From: Nocardioides currus
Lineage (GTDB): Bacteria > Actinomycetota > Actinomycetes > Propionibacteriales > Nocardioidaceae
Assembly (NCBI RefSeq): GCF_003057875.1
Contig: NZ_PYXZ01000006.1
Location: 1 to 64,000, forward strand
Direction of reading: 5' to 3'
DNA length: 64,000 bases
Below are positions 1 through 8,513 of this stretch, one piece after another. The notes under the pieces were generated by a model, which made no database searches, was not told the origin of the DNA, and worked only from the letters and a program-made list of their open reading frames with translations. Each line of letters begins with the position of its first letter. The stretch's first letter is position 1. Position numbers and translations under genes: made by a program.

Positions 1-78
1 TCCGAGGGATCTATGGCCAAGCTCTACGACACCAGCGATACTGACTCGGTCGCCGCCATCGAGAGCAGCGACGTGTAG
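1..78 (+). CDS. C-terminal end of an unidentified protein (partial)
   Basis: The window opens inside an open frame (frame 1) that ends at a TAG at 76-78 and encodes a 25-residue acidic tail ending in AAIESSDV. Nothing upstream is visible, so no family can be assigned. The tail is rich in Asp, Ser and Glu, as is common for cytoplasmic protein C-termini. The next gene lies on the opposite strand, so this one ends a transcription unit. Confidence 0.45.
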   Translation, partial: SEGSMAKLYDTSDTDSVAAIESSDV

Positions 79-181
79 GCACCGAGGATCACCTCAAAGC
101 CCACCACCCCGCGGGGCTCTGTCAGCACCGGCTGCGACGCGGCGGATAGACGCACTCATCGCGGCGGGTGTGGCGCAGGAG

Positions 182-601
182 TCAGTCCGCGTCGAATGTC
201 ACGGTGCCGTCCCAAGAGGGCTGGCGAAGCCGTGCGACCAGGTAGTCCGTGATGGTTTGTGCCGCACGGGCAGCGACGGGGTCACGGAGACGCTCAGCTA
301 CGAACGCGATCTCGTCGACCACGGCTTGGCATCGTGCCCGGTTGAGGCCGACCGGGTCCCGTTCGTCGAGGAGGGGCACAGTGTGTAACTCATATGCACG
401 CGCTGCATGCAGGAGCCGACGGAAGACGCGCTCGGACAACCACAGTGCGTCGCCCTCCGATGGATCGGTTTCAAAGACCTCCACGCCAGCGTCATCGTCC
501 GCGTACGTCTCCGGATCGAGCCGGTCTGCGAAGCGGTCGCTGTACACCCCCGACATCATTCCAGCGAGACCGCTGTCTTCCGTTCGTTGGCCCCGCCGCA
601 T
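182..601 (-). CDS. hypothetical acidic protein, ~139 aa
   Basis: I do not recognise this protein. It has a helical, acidic composition (EVFETDPSEGDALWLSERVF, then alternating Ala/Arg/Leu helices and a short C-terminal strand). No signal peptide or membrane segment is visible. The frame stays open to a TTG at 655, but that upstream part is Pro/Arg-rich and looks non-coding. I chose the ATG at 601, preceded by GGGGCGG; ATGs at 559 and 556 are also possible. It lies just downstream of, and on the same strand as, the membrane-anchored protein gene at 674-1120, so the two may be co-transcribed. Confidence 0.55.
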   Translation of the reverse strand: MRRGQRTEDSGLAGMMSGVYSDRFADRLDPETYADDDAGVEVFETDPSEGDALWLSERVFRRLLHAARAYELHTVPLLDERDPVGLNRARCQAVVDEIAFVAERLRDPVAARAAQTITDYLVARLRQPSWDGTVTFDAD

Positions 602-673
602 GTCCGCCCCAGGCGGCGGATTGACGCGGGGTCGTGCGCAGAAAACGCCGGCCAAAAGACCAGAGTCGTTCTG

Positions 674-1120
674 TCACTTTCGAAGCGCCCAACGAGAGCC
701 AAGTAGCCCAAGTAGCGCAAGCTTGCAATCGGTGAATCTGCTCGCGGTAGTCCGTCGTTCCTCCTCGGTTGCCAAGGATGGCAATGTCGCGAAGACCAGG
801 TCTCGGGCAGTCTCGAGCATGTCGTAGACGATCGCTTGCAATTCGGGCCCTCCAGCAAGGGCAAGTTCGTAGCCCGCCTCGTGAAGACCGTTAAGAATGC
901 CTTCGAAGGAGGCATCCGCGTCGGCATGTTCGAACCTTCCGTTCTCGATCGCAGCTCGGCGCTCGCGTGTCGCCCGCGAGGCGTTCGCACTCCGAGAGGA
1001 AACGACCGGCGACCGCTGCGTGTGAGGCCGGCGATCATGCCTCCACGTAATTGCGATTGGTCCCCATGATGCTGCGAGGCCGAACACTCCGCCGACTAGC
1101 AACGCCCACGTTTCGCCCAT
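674..1120 (-). CDS. hypothetical membrane-anchored protein, 148 aa
   Basis: The N-terminus (ETWALLVGGVFGLAASWGPI, about residues 3-22) is a hydrophobic helix followed by a basic stretch (WRHDRRPH), so the rest of the chain should face the cytoplasm. The remainder is helical and charged, including a Glu-rich segment around LATEEERR. No known family is evident. The ATG start is supported by a TAGGCT hexamer exactly 6 nt upstream on the same strand (1127-1132), the arrangement of a leaderless actinobacterial promoter. Function is unknown. Confidence 0.6.
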   Translation of the reverse strand: MGETWALLVGGVFGLAASWGPIAITWRHDRRPHTQRSPVVSSRSANASRATRERRAAIENGRFEHADADASFEGILNGLHEAGYELALAGGPELQAIVYDMLETARDLVFATLPSLATEEERRTTASRFTDCKLALLGLLGSRWALRK

Positions 1121-1126
1121 GTCAAG

Positions 1127-1132
1127 AGCCTA
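1127..1132 (-). promoter_or_regulatory. -10 hexamer TAGGCT of a leaderless promoter
   Basis: TAGGCT on the minus strand is separated by exactly 6 nt from the ATG at 1120, and no ribosome-binding site fits in between. The same spacing recurs before several other genes in this window. Confidence 0.5.
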
Positions 1133-1251
1133 GGCAGCGAGCGTCCGGCTCGGCGCGCGTGCGGAGCGGCGGATTGGGCAAGACATCATCTGTTGTCGGT
1201 GCCCTCTGCGACGATGCCGCGGTGCTAACAGACCAGGTGCCACTCGGCGAG

Positions 1252-2064
1252 ATGAATCTCGGTGAACTTCCACGGCGCTGGCAGATGCTGGAGACACTGT
1301 ATCGGATCGTGCGAGATCAATTGGCGGGCCGTGATCCCGAGATTCTTCACGACCGGATGATCGACGAGCAGCAGACTGCCGGGCGGCGCGCGTACATGGG
1401 TGCTCAGCGTTGCTTGAGCACCGCCTGGGACAACCACGCGGCGCTAGTAGCCCTTCTCCAGCACCATGGAGCCACCCAGTTTGCTCCGTGGAATCTCCTA
1501 CGCCCTACGTTCGAGGCCTCGTTCTACGCACTTTGGTTGCTCGATCCTGACAACAGTCTCGAGCGCCGCCAGCGCGGGTTGAGGTTCGAGTGGCTGGACG
1601 AACTGGAGCACCGCACCTACTACTCGGACCTCGCTGGGATCGAGCGGTTCGTAGAACCTCAAGACAGCGAAGCGCTGAGCGCCGACCGGCGTCGTCAGCA
1701 GGAGATTCGGGAAGACCATGAACGCACCTACCGCCGGGAAGCTGACGAACTCGGCTTGGCCTGGCCGTTGCCGAAGAGCATCAACGTCTTCGATGAGCTC
1801 GGGAAGTTGAAGCACTCTCATCTCATCGAGGGCACAGACCTCATCTTGCGGAGCACCTGGCGTACTTTGTCCGGCATGCAGCATGGCCGCGGCAGCACCC
1901 TGCTGCGTGGTGCGGATCGTGCGCACGAGGTACCCATCGAAGGCGGCGTTCACGCACTCCTATCGATCAACGACGATGCCTTCGTCGGGACCGCCACCGT
2001 GGTTAACGGCCTCCATCAGCAAGCCATCCTCCTTTTTCGCGACCGTAGCGTCCCGCCGAAGTAG
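1252..2064 (+). CDS. hypothetical protein, ~270 aa
   Basis: This gene is not recognised with confidence. The sequence is soluble and helical. It has a WNLLRPTFEASFYALWLLDP segment, a charged middle (RRRQQEIREDHERTYRREADELG) and a later HSHLIEG and GMQHGRG. The pattern of an aromatic helix followed by spaced His residues resembles actinobacterial proteins of unknown function related to DUF5677-type helical bundles, but this is only an impression. The frame is open from 1051, yet the first part overlaps the start of the divergent gene. I chose the ATG at 1252, which has AGGTG 12 nt upstream; a GTG at 1222 is the alternative. Its codon use is less GC-biased than the genes after 7391. Confidence 0.55.
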   Translation: MNLGELPRRWQMLETLYRIVRDQLAGRDPEILHDRMIDEQQTAGRRAYMGAQRCLSTAWDNHAALVALLQHHGATQFAPWNLLRPTFEASFYALWLLDPDNSLERRQRGLRFEWLDELEHRTYYSDLAGIERFVEPQDSEALSADRRRQQEIREDHERTYRREADELGLAWPLPKSINVFDELGKLKHSHLIEGTDLILRSTWRTLSGMQHGRGSTLLRGADRAHEVPIEGGVHALLSINDDAFVGTATVVNGLHQQAILLFRDRSVPPK

Positions 2065-2440
2065 CGCTTCGGTGGCGACCGCGCATAGCGCATTGCGGCG
2101 AGAGCGTGCGATGCGACAGAGCTGATTCTCAGCTGCGCACGCGCTCCCCGGTTGTCAGGGCAGATGACAGCATTGGCCACTTGGGCTCGAAAGTGCTGCT
2201 CGTCTGGCGCGTATTGGATTCGGTCCTGAGCGCGTCTCCGTCAGTAGTGAACGGCCGCTATTCTGCCCGCGGGCACGCCGCTGGACCGCCCGATTCTGAA
2301 GAGTTTCGGTCGAAGGCGTGTATCAGGAAGCGTTGCTCTTGCACCTATCGGTGACAAATGAGAAGTGGGTCCTTGTCCTGACAATGCGGCTTGCTGTTGA
2401 CAGCCCGCCCCATGTAGTCCCAGTAGCACGGAGGTTCTGA
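2065..2440 (+). other. intergenic leader upstream of the glycan cassette
   Basis: This 376-bp stretch has no convincing gene. It holds a short inverted repeat AGCTGA-TTC-TCAGCT at 2120-2134, which may act as a weak terminator for the preceding gene, and TTGTC-CT-GACAA at 2373-2384. A consensus-like -35 box TTGACA lies at 2397-2402, but no good -10 box follows at the expected distance. The promoter of the downstream cassette is therefore probably here but not resolved by eye. Confidence 0.35.
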
Positions 2441-4063
2441 GTGGAAATCGTAAGCTACAACCCGGGTCACGACGGTGCGTTCGTCCAGTTGAGAGATGGG
2501 CACCTGATCTCGTCCGTCGAGGCTGAGAAGGACTCGAACTGGCGCTACTCGCCGCTTGGAAGCCGAGAGATTGTGAGCGGTTTCGGCCGTCTCAATGGCC
2601 CGCCGGACGTCCTCGCAGTCGGGGGCTGGTGGCCGCGCGAGTCCCGACCGACGGGTTCGGCCGCAGAGCACGTCGGCTACCGGGGACTTGACGCCTCCGT
2701 TGTCCTGCAGGAGCCGCGACGTCTATTCGGCAAGGATGTGCACTACTTCTCGTCGTCTCATGAGCGATCGCACCTCATGAGTGCGTATGGCATGTCGTCC
2801 ATCCCTCAGGGGCAACCTTGCTACGCGCTGGTTTGGGAAGGCGCGATTGGCGCGTTCTACGAGATCGATGCGGACCTCAACATCACTCTGATCAGGAACG
2901 TGATGAACCAACCAGGGAACCGCTACGCCTCGGTGTACGGGCTGGCCGACCCCTCGTTCCCGAAGGACGCGCCCTTCTCAAGGTTCTCGGACGCTGGAAA
3001 GTTGATGGCGCTTGCCTCCTACTCCATTCGAAAGACTCCCACTATTGAGGAGCAGCAGGTCATCGACTTTCTCCTGGGATCTCTCGATGTTCGACTCGAC
3101 TTGTATCAGCAGCTCGAATCGTCAGTTCATTACAATGTCGGCGTCGACGATGAGGAGTTCCGAAACTTTGCGGGCATCGTCAGCGACCGCATCTTCGATA
3201 CGTTCCACCGCTTCGCCGAGTCCAATCTGCGTCAGGGATGGCCTCTCCTCATCGCCGGCGGGTGCGGACTGAACTGTGACTGGAACAGTAAGTGGCGAGA
3301 CAGCGGCCTGTTCTCGGACATCTTCGTCCCACCAGTCGCCAACGACTCAGGCTCTGCGATCGGTACAGCCATCGACGCGCAATGGCATGCCACCGGGAAC
3401 GCCAAGATCGAATGGGATGTCTATTCGGGTTTGCCCTTCGAGCAGAGCGCGACCGCTGACCTATCCGGCTACGACGTCACCGACATAGCCGTTGCTGACG
3501 TCGCCGCCATGCTCGACTTCGGCCTGATCTTGGGGTGGGTCAACGGCAGATACGAGATCGGACCCCGAGCACTCGGCAACCGTTCGATCCTCGCAGCTCC
3601 ATTCGGCGAGTCGACCCGAGTTCGACTCAACGACATCAAACAGCGTGAACAGTTCCGGCCCATCGCGCCCGTTTGTCTTGAGGTAGACGCGGCGCAACTG
3701 TTCGGCTGCACCAACACCAGTCCGCACATGCTTTACACGTATCGGGTTGCCACGCCCGCGCTCGCCGCCGTCACCCATGTCAACGGGTCGGCGCGACTGC
3801 AGACGGTGAGCATGTCCACGAATCCGGAACTACACGAGCTGCTTGTGCAATTCAAGCGGCGTACTGGTTTTGGCGTCCTGTGCAACACCTCGTTGAACTA
3901 CAGCGGCAAGGGTTTCATCAACAATTTGCGAGATCTGGCGGAATACGCCAAGGCGCATAAGCTCGATGGTTTCGTCGTCGATCGCCGCGCGTACCTGCGC
4001 CAAGACTCAGAGCAGTACACGGCGTTCCGTGGCCGCAACCAGGAGGTGTCGGTTGAACGGTGA
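2441..4063 (+). CDS. NodU/CmcH-family carbamoyltransferase
   Basis: It is predicted to transfer a carbamoyl group from carbamoyl phosphate, via carbamoyl-AMP, to a sugar or natural-product hydroxyl. The 540-aa length and two-domain layout match the NodU/CmcH/TobZ family. The N-terminal Kae1-like domain carries the metal-site His pair in HERSH (residues 107-111) and GGCGLNC (from about 273). The C-terminal domain carries RYEIGPRALGNRS (from 370) and NTSLN (from 482). The start is GTG, with GGAGG at 2430-2434 spaced 6 nt. The next gene overlaps its 3' end by 11 nt, so the two are translationally coupled. Because the neighbours are glycosyltransferases, the acceptor is more likely a glycan than a nodulation factor or antibiotic; that is inference. 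Confidence 0.88.
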   Translation: MEIVSYNPGHDGAFVQLRDGHLISSVEAEKDSNWRYSPLGSREIVSGFGRLNGPPDVLAVGGWWPRESRPTGSAAEHVGYRGLDASVVLQEPRRLFGKDVHYFSSSHERSHLMSAYGMSSIPQGQPCYALVWEGAIGAFYEIDADLNITLIRNVMNQPGNRYASVYGLADPSFPKDAPFSRFSDAGKLMALASYSIRKTPTIEEQQVIDFLLGSLDVRLDLYQQLESSVHYNVGVDDEEFRNFAGIVSDRIFDTFHRFAESNLRQGWPLLIAGGCGLNCDWNSKWRDSGLFSDIFVPPVANDSGSAIGTAIDAQWHATGNAKIEWDVYSGLPFEQSATADLSGYDVTDIAVADVAAMLDFGLILGWVNGRYEIGPRALGNRSILAAPFGESTRVRLNDIKQREQFRPIAPVCLEVDAAQLFGCTNTSPHMLYTYRVATPALAAVTHVNGSARLQTVSMSTNPELHELLVQFKRRTGFGVLCNTSLNYSGKGFINNLRDLAEYAKAHKLDGFVVDRRAYLRQDSEQYTAFRGRNQEVSVER

Positions 4064-5036
4064 ATCTCGCCCACGATGCTCACGTCAGACCCCGTCCGGC
4101 CAGTCCGCCGCGTGCTCCACGGACGCCACCGCGAATCCCAGCCATCTTCCACCCCGCTTCGAAGAGAGCGATGGACTGCGTTCGGACTTCATCCGCCGCA
4201 TGGGGCTCAAAGTTCTGCAATCTCGCTCGAGCACCGGCGAGCTCGCCGATCGTCGAAGCAATGAGATCGCCGTACTGTCGGACGCAGGCACGACTGTGCC
4301 TCGCACGCTGGTTCGCTACTGGCACGACGCTCACCGGATCCCCGCTGACGTCCAAGTGTGCCTCGAGACATGGGAGCCTTTACGCGATCAAGGAGTGGCC
4401 TTCCGCATGTTCGACGACAAGTCGGCTGCGTCGTACATCGCCGCTCGCTACGGGCGCGAGCAGGTCTCGGCCTTCGCCCGGTGCCAACACCCTGCCATGC
4501 GCAGCGATTATCTGAGACTGTGCGTGCTGCTTGCTGAAGGTGGCTTTTACGTCGATGCCGACGACAAGTTCCGAGGCGTGGCCATGCCACGGGTGTTCGA
4601 CGACGGCAACTTGAAGGTCCAGCCTCTCTGCTATGACATCTCTCGCCAAGCGATGGTCGACACCACCGAGCCCGGGTTGTTCGATCATCAATCGTCAAGC
4701 CGAATCTTCTACGTCAATAACAACCCGATCGCGGCCAGAGCAGACGACCCGGTACTCCGACGGGCTTTGGAGCGCGCGACGAATCTGCTACTCGACCCAG
4801 CGCGCGTGCCTGAGATTCAATCCACAACCGGACCAGGAAATTTCAGTGCGGCACTTGCCGCACATGCCAACGAGTGCAACATCGCGAACCAGCCGCTGCG
4901 ACTGGACCTTTTGTTCGGCTGGGAGACGATAGCGACACCAGACTGGACCTTGGGGTACCGGCTGGACGACCGTAACTGGCGCAGGTGGAACGACTGGTCC
5001 TTCGAGAATGCCGACCCGACCACTGGCATCGAATGA
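4053..5036 (+). CDS. GT32-type glycosyltransferase with DXD motif
   Basis: It is predicted to transfer a sugar from a nucleotide-sugar donor. The hallmark block RSDYLRLCVLLAEGGFYVDA, followed by DDKF, matches the glycosyltransferase sugar-binding family of OCH1/capsular-type enzymes (Gly_transf_sug), with the DXD metal-binding motif at D168-A-D170. RYWHD near the N-terminus is the usual opening strand. No signal peptide or membrane helix is visible, so it acts in the cytoplasm or at the inner face. I chose a TTG start at 4053 because a perfect AGGAGG at 4041-4046 sits 6 nt upstream; upstream ATGs lie deep inside the carbamoyltransferase gene. The stop overlaps the next start as ATGA. Confidence 0.82.
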   Translation: MNGESRPRCSRQTPSGQSAACSTDATANPSHLPPRFEESDGLRSDFIRRMGLKVLQSRSSTGELADRRSNEIAVLSDAGTTVPRTLVRYWHDAHRIPADVQVCLETWEPLRDQGVAFRMFDDKSAASYIAARYGREQVSAFARCQHPAMRSDYLRLCVLLAEGGFYVDADDKFRGVAMPRVFDDGNLKVQPLCYDISRQAMVDTTEPGLFDHQSSSRIFYVNNNPIAARADDPVLRRALERATNLLLDPARVPEIQSTTGPGNFSAALAAHANECNIANQPLRLDLLFGWETIATPDWTLGYRLDDRNWRRWNDWSFENADPTTGIE

Positions 5037-7213
5037 ACATCGCCGAGGCGCTAGGACCAGCGAGGCATGTGTTCTTTCGGGCTTGGCGGCATCTGATGAC
5101 AGCCATCCCAGCTGGTCGCCTTCAATCTCTCGGCCAGAGGCCGGACCAGATCAACTCGATCCTTGTTATCAACCTGGACCGCGAAGAACGTCGATGGCGC
5201 CTAGTTACACGGGAAGTTGCGCGATACCGGTCTGCTGACGGCGCACCATTGTCATCGATGATCCGCCGACTCTCGGCCGTAGACGCCCGAGATGGCCGCG
5301 CAGTAGCCGCCACCGCCGATGTCGACGCCACGTACTGCGTTGGCGATCAACTGTTCGTTCAGCCCGATGACCGCCTATCCGCAACGTTCCGGCCCGATGA
5401 GCCTGTTCGGATGACAAGACAAGAGGTGGCGGTCGCTCGCTCCCACATCGAGGCGTGGAAGCTCATCGCTGCCGGGTCAGACCATCACGTATTGGTCCTA
5501 GAAGACGACGTGTGGTTTCGCCCCGGGGCAAAGGCATCTATCGATCGCGGCTGGCGCGACGCGGTGTCGCACTCCCGCGACGAGCAGGGACCGCAATTCG
5601 TCTACTTGTCGTACTCTCTCGCCGACCTCACTGCGCCACGGCACCGCTCGAGCGACGCGGTTTTTCGTCCAACGCGCGGGCTCTGGTTCCTTTCTGGCTA
5701 CGTTCTCTCACAGGAAGGCGCCTCCGCGCTGCTGCATGCCATGCCCGTGGTCGGGCCGGTCGACTTGTGGATGAACTACCGACTCGCCGAGCTCGACGCC
5801 TTCGCGCTTGGGAAGCCGGCATTGCTTCAGAGAATGGATACGGCATCGAGCAACGCCTACTCGATGCTGCCGTATCTCGCCCGCGCCGGGGTTGTAGACG
5901 CGGAGCGCGAACTTCAGCACCCCGGGCCCCCCACGCAGGGTCCGGTCATCGGCTGGAGTGCAGGAAGAGACCGCGAAAGCCTCGCCATGGCGCTATCCAT
6001 GCTCGGGCTAAGGGTGCGCGTATTTGACACGGACGAGCCGACATTGACCCCGCAGGACCTCGAGTACTCCCTGAAGACATTCGACGCCCTTGTCGACCCC
6101 CCGCTCGACCCACGTGCACTGCGGGCAGTGTCGGACAACCCGGATGCCGTCGTTGTAGTGGAACGAGGGGCGTCTGTTCCCACCATCCTTGGTCCTAACA
6201 TCCTCAGCCCTCACCGAACAGCGACAATCGAGGACCCTGCAGTCGGCGATTGGCGGCCGATCTGCCGTCTGCTGGGAGTCAACGTGCCCGTTGACCGATA
6301 CCCAGTCGGAACAACGCCCGCCCTGCGAGCATTCCGAGACACACGCCCCGTGGCGATAAGTGCCGCTGGCACGCATAGAGGCGACCCTCGTGACGAGGAC
6401 GCACGCACATCCGGGGCGACTGATGGGGCCGAAGGAGTTGCGTCGTCCGAATTGGCCCATCGAAGCCTGGAGCGAGATGACACGCCTTGGGTGCTGCCGA
6501 CCTCAGACGACTGGACTCCATCGCCTCCGCGCGGGGTGTCAGATGCCTTTAGTCGTCTAGTGCTCGACGCGCCGATGTCGAGTCCTACCCAAGACGTGAA
6601 CGAACTGAGTGAGACCTTCCCAGGAAACCTTGCGACCTTCAGTCCGGCGAATGTCGAGTACCGCGACGACGGTGCACACCTTCGATTAGTGAGACAACCT
6701 GATCTGGGTCGCCCGTTCCGATCGGGCGCCATAGCCACAACCAGGCAGTATCTATACGGGCGTTTCCAGGCCCGGATCAAACCTGCCCCCGGGTCGGGCG
6801 CAGTCACTGGGCTCTTTCTACATCGTGCATCACCCCGTCAGGAAATAGATCTGGAGTTTGTCGGCGCCCACTCGACACGAATCCTGACCAACGTCTACTT
6901 CAATCCCGGAGATGACGGAACTGAGTTGAGTTACGGCTATCGCGGCACGCCACACTGGATCGAACTGGGATTCGACGCCACTGCCGACTTCCACGACTAC
7001 GCCATCGATTGGCATCCGCACGGCATCTCCTGGCTCGTAGACGGTCGCGTGGTGCACCAGCGCACCAGTTGGAACCCAACCCCGATACCCCATCTCCCCA
7101 TGCGCCTTCACGCGAACCTGTGGGCGCCTCGGTCCATCGACTTGGCCGGCCAGTTCCGCAGTCCCGAAGTGCCTCGCGAGGCGGTCTTTGCAGACGTGCG
7201 TGTGACCTCCTGA
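5033..7213 (+). CDS. trimodular protein: GT25-like + degenerate sulfotransferase-like + GH16
   Basis: Three modules are visible in 726 aa. Residues ~40-290 resemble family 25 glycosyltransferases: ILVINLDREERRW near 42, ARSHIEAWKL, then VLVLEDDVWF with the acidic motif E157-D158-D159, and SGYVLSQEGASALL. Residues ~303-440 follow the order of Sulfotransfer_4-type sulfotransferases: VIGWSAGRDRES from 305, FDALVDPP from 350 and DWRPICRLLGVNVPVDRYP from about 405. However, the expected TGT-type PAPS loop is absent, so activity is doubtful. After a low-complexity linker, ~520-726 is a GH16 laminarinase-like domain with the full EIDLEF catalytic motif at 604-609. There is no signal peptide, which is odd for a GH16. 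The ATGA overlap with the GT32 gene fixes the start. A TTA leucine codon occurs at residue 552. Confidence 0.78.
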   Translation: MNIAEALGPARHVFFRAWRHLMTAIPAGRLQSLGQRPDQINSILVINLDREERRWRLVTREVARYRSADGAPLSSMIRRLSAVDARDGRAVAATADVDATYCVGDQLFVQPDDRLSATFRPDEPVRMTRQEVAVARSHIEAWKLIAAGSDHHVLVLEDDVWFRPGAKASIDRGWRDAVSHSRDEQGPQFVYLSYSLADLTAPRHRSSDAVFRPTRGLWFLSGYVLSQEGASALLHAMPVVGPVDLWMNYRLAELDAFALGKPALLQRMDTASSNAYSMLPYLARAGVVDAERELQHPGPPTQGPVIGWSAGRDRESLAMALSMLGLRVRVFDTDEPTLTPQDLEYSLKTFDALVDPPLDPRALRAVSDNPDAVVVVERGASVPTILGPNILSPHRTATIEDPAVGDWRPICRLLGVNVPVDRYPVGTTPALRAFRDTRPVAISAAGTHRGDPRDEDARTSGATDGAEGVASSELAHRSLERDDTPWVLPTSDDWTPSPPRGVSDAFSRLVLDAPMSSPTQDVNELSETFPGNLATFSPANVEYRDDGAHLRLVRQPDLGRPFRSGAIATTRQYLYGRFQARIKPAPGSGAVTGLFLHRASPRQEIDLEFVGAHSTRILTNVYFNPGDDGTELSYGYRGTPHWIELGFDATADFHDYAIDWHPHGISWLVDGRVVHQRTSWNPTPIPHLPMRLHANLWAPRSIDLAGQFRSPEVPREAVFADVRVTS

Positions 7214-7390
7214 TCACTACTCTCGCCAGCGGGCGCCACTCGATCATGCCTCGAGTACTCAAGCTTCCACGCCGCGGACCTACGACATAGTGGGCGGTTT
7301 GATGCGGGTAAGCGGGCGGTCGGTAGATAGCGACTAGGGTCGCGCCGACCGTGCCCGTGGCGCCGCGAACGAGAGCGAGAACACCGACCG

Positions 7391-8041
7391 ATGCAGCAGT
7401 CCGCCCAGCTCTACGACGTGATCAACCGCAGGAGGGACACGCGGCGCGAGTTCACGGGGGAGCCGGTCGACGACGGGGTGCTCCACCGGATCCTCTCGGC
7501 CGCGCACTGCGCGCCGAGCGTCGGGATGAGCCAGCCGTGGGACTTCGTGATGGTCAGGGACGCGACCACGCTGGAGACGTTCCGCGATCACGTGACCGAC
7601 GAGCGGGCGGCGTACGCACGGACGCTCGACGGCGAGCGGGCCGCGACGTTCGAGCGGATCAAGGTCGAGGGGATCGTCGAGTCGGGGCTCGGCATCGTCG
7701 TCGGCTACGACCCCACGCGCGGCGGGCCCAACGTCCTGGGCCGCCACGCGATCGCCGACGCCGGGCTCTACTCCGTCGTCTGCGCGATCCAGAACCTCTG
7801 GCTCGCGGCCACGGCCGAGGGGCTGGGCGTCGGGTGGGTCAGCTTTTACCGCGAGGAGTTCCTGCGCGACCTGGTTGGCTTCCCTGAGCACGTCCGGCCG
7901 GTCGCGTGGCTGTGCGTCGGAGCGGTCTCGGGGCTGCCGGAGGTCCCGGACCTCGAGCGGTTCGGCTGGCGGCATCGGTCGCCGCTCGACGGGGTGCTGC
8001 ACGACGAGCGCTATCAGGCCGGCTCGAACCTGGCGACGTAG
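7391..8041 (+). CDS. bluB: 5,6-dimethylbenzimidazole synthase BluB
   Basis: BluB cleaves reduced FMN with O2 to give 5,6-dimethylbenzimidazole, the lower ligand of cobalamin. The 216-aa nitroreductase-like fold starts with the flavin-binding RRRDTRREF. It carries the BluB-typical AAHCAPSVGMSQPWDFVMV and a C-terminal FYREEFLRDLVGFPEHVRPVAWLCVG segment. It is cytoplasmic. It stands apart from the cobalamin operons of the window but supplies the base activated by CobT at 26194. It overlaps the convergent phosphatase gene by 28 bp. No cobalamin riboswitch was seen upstream. Confidence 0.9.
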   Translation: MQQSAQLYDVINRRRDTRREFTGEPVDDGVLHRILSAAHCAPSVGMSQPWDFVMVRDATTLETFRDHVTDERAAYARTLDGERAATFERIKVEGIVESGLGIVVGYDPTRGGPNVLGRHAIADAGLYSVVCAIQNLWLAATAEGLGVGWVSFYREEFLRDLVGFPEHVRPVAWLCVGAVSGLPEVPDLERFGWRHRSPLDGVLHDERYQAGSNLAT

Positions 8042-8445
8042 CGGCGCTGCCCCGGCGTCTCGACTGCGCGCGCGTCGTAGTGCGCGCGCACCCACGCCAC
8101 CGCGTCGGCGGCGGGGACGCCGTCGAGGACCGCGAGGCAGGCGAGCGCCGCACCCGTGCGTCCGCGACCGCCGGTGCACGCCACCTCGACCCGCTCGTGC
8201 GCGGCCCGCTCCCACGCCTCGCGCAGCACGGCACGGGCGGCGTCGCGATCGACGGGAAGGCGAAAGTCCGGCCACCGGACCCACCGGCTCTCCCACGCCA
8301 TCGGGTCGGGCGGCGAGCCGAGCAGGTAGATCCCCAGCTCCGGCACCGGACCCGACGGCAGCGGCTTGCCCAGACCGCGTCCCCGGACCAGTCGACCCGA
8401 CGGCAGCGTCACCACGCCGGGCGCGGTCGGGTCCCAGGGCGTCAC
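8014..8445 (-). CDS. small protein-tyrosine-phosphatase-like protein
   Basis: This 143-aa cytoplasmic protein carries the CX5R catalytic loop (VACTGGRGRTGAALACLAVL). The Cys would form the phosphocysteine intermediate and the Arg would bind phosphate. The upstream part (LPSGRLVRGRG, ELGIYLLGSPPD, WVRWPDFRLP) matches the layout of actinobacterial dual-specificity-type phosphatases; WPDF would supply the general-acid Asp loop. The GTG start at 8445 is chosen because the longer frame upstream is Arg-rich shadow sequence. The substrate is unknown. It converges on bluB with a 28-bp overlap, which need not imply a shared role. Confidence 0.72.
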   Translation of the reverse strand: MTPWDPTAPGVVTLPSGRLVRGRGLGKPLPSGPVPELGIYLLGSPPDPMAWESRWVRWPDFRLPVDRDAARAVLREAWERAAHERVEVACTGGRGRTGAALACLAVLDGVPAADAVAWVRAHYDARAVETPGQRRYVARFEPA

Positions 8446-8513
8446 GCATCCCGATCGTGCCAGAGCCGACCGGTGCGATCGTTTCGTAGCGCGGCGGGCA
8501 TGCGGCGGCGAGG

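Noticed and set aside
602..655. TTG at 655 as start of the hypothetical gene ending at 182
   Set aside because: The added residues look non-coding and the TTG has no ribosome-binding site.
2397..2426. TTGACA at 2397 as a complete promoter of the glycan cassette
   Set aside because: No acceptable -10 hexamer is found 16-19 nt downstream (CCAGTA or CAGTAG), so only the region is reported.
3966..4052. ATG at 3966 as start of the GT32 gene
   Set aside because: It lies 98 bp inside the carbamoyltransferase gene and gives an Arg/Ser/Thr-rich leader; the TTG at 4053 has a perfect AGGAGG at 6 nt.
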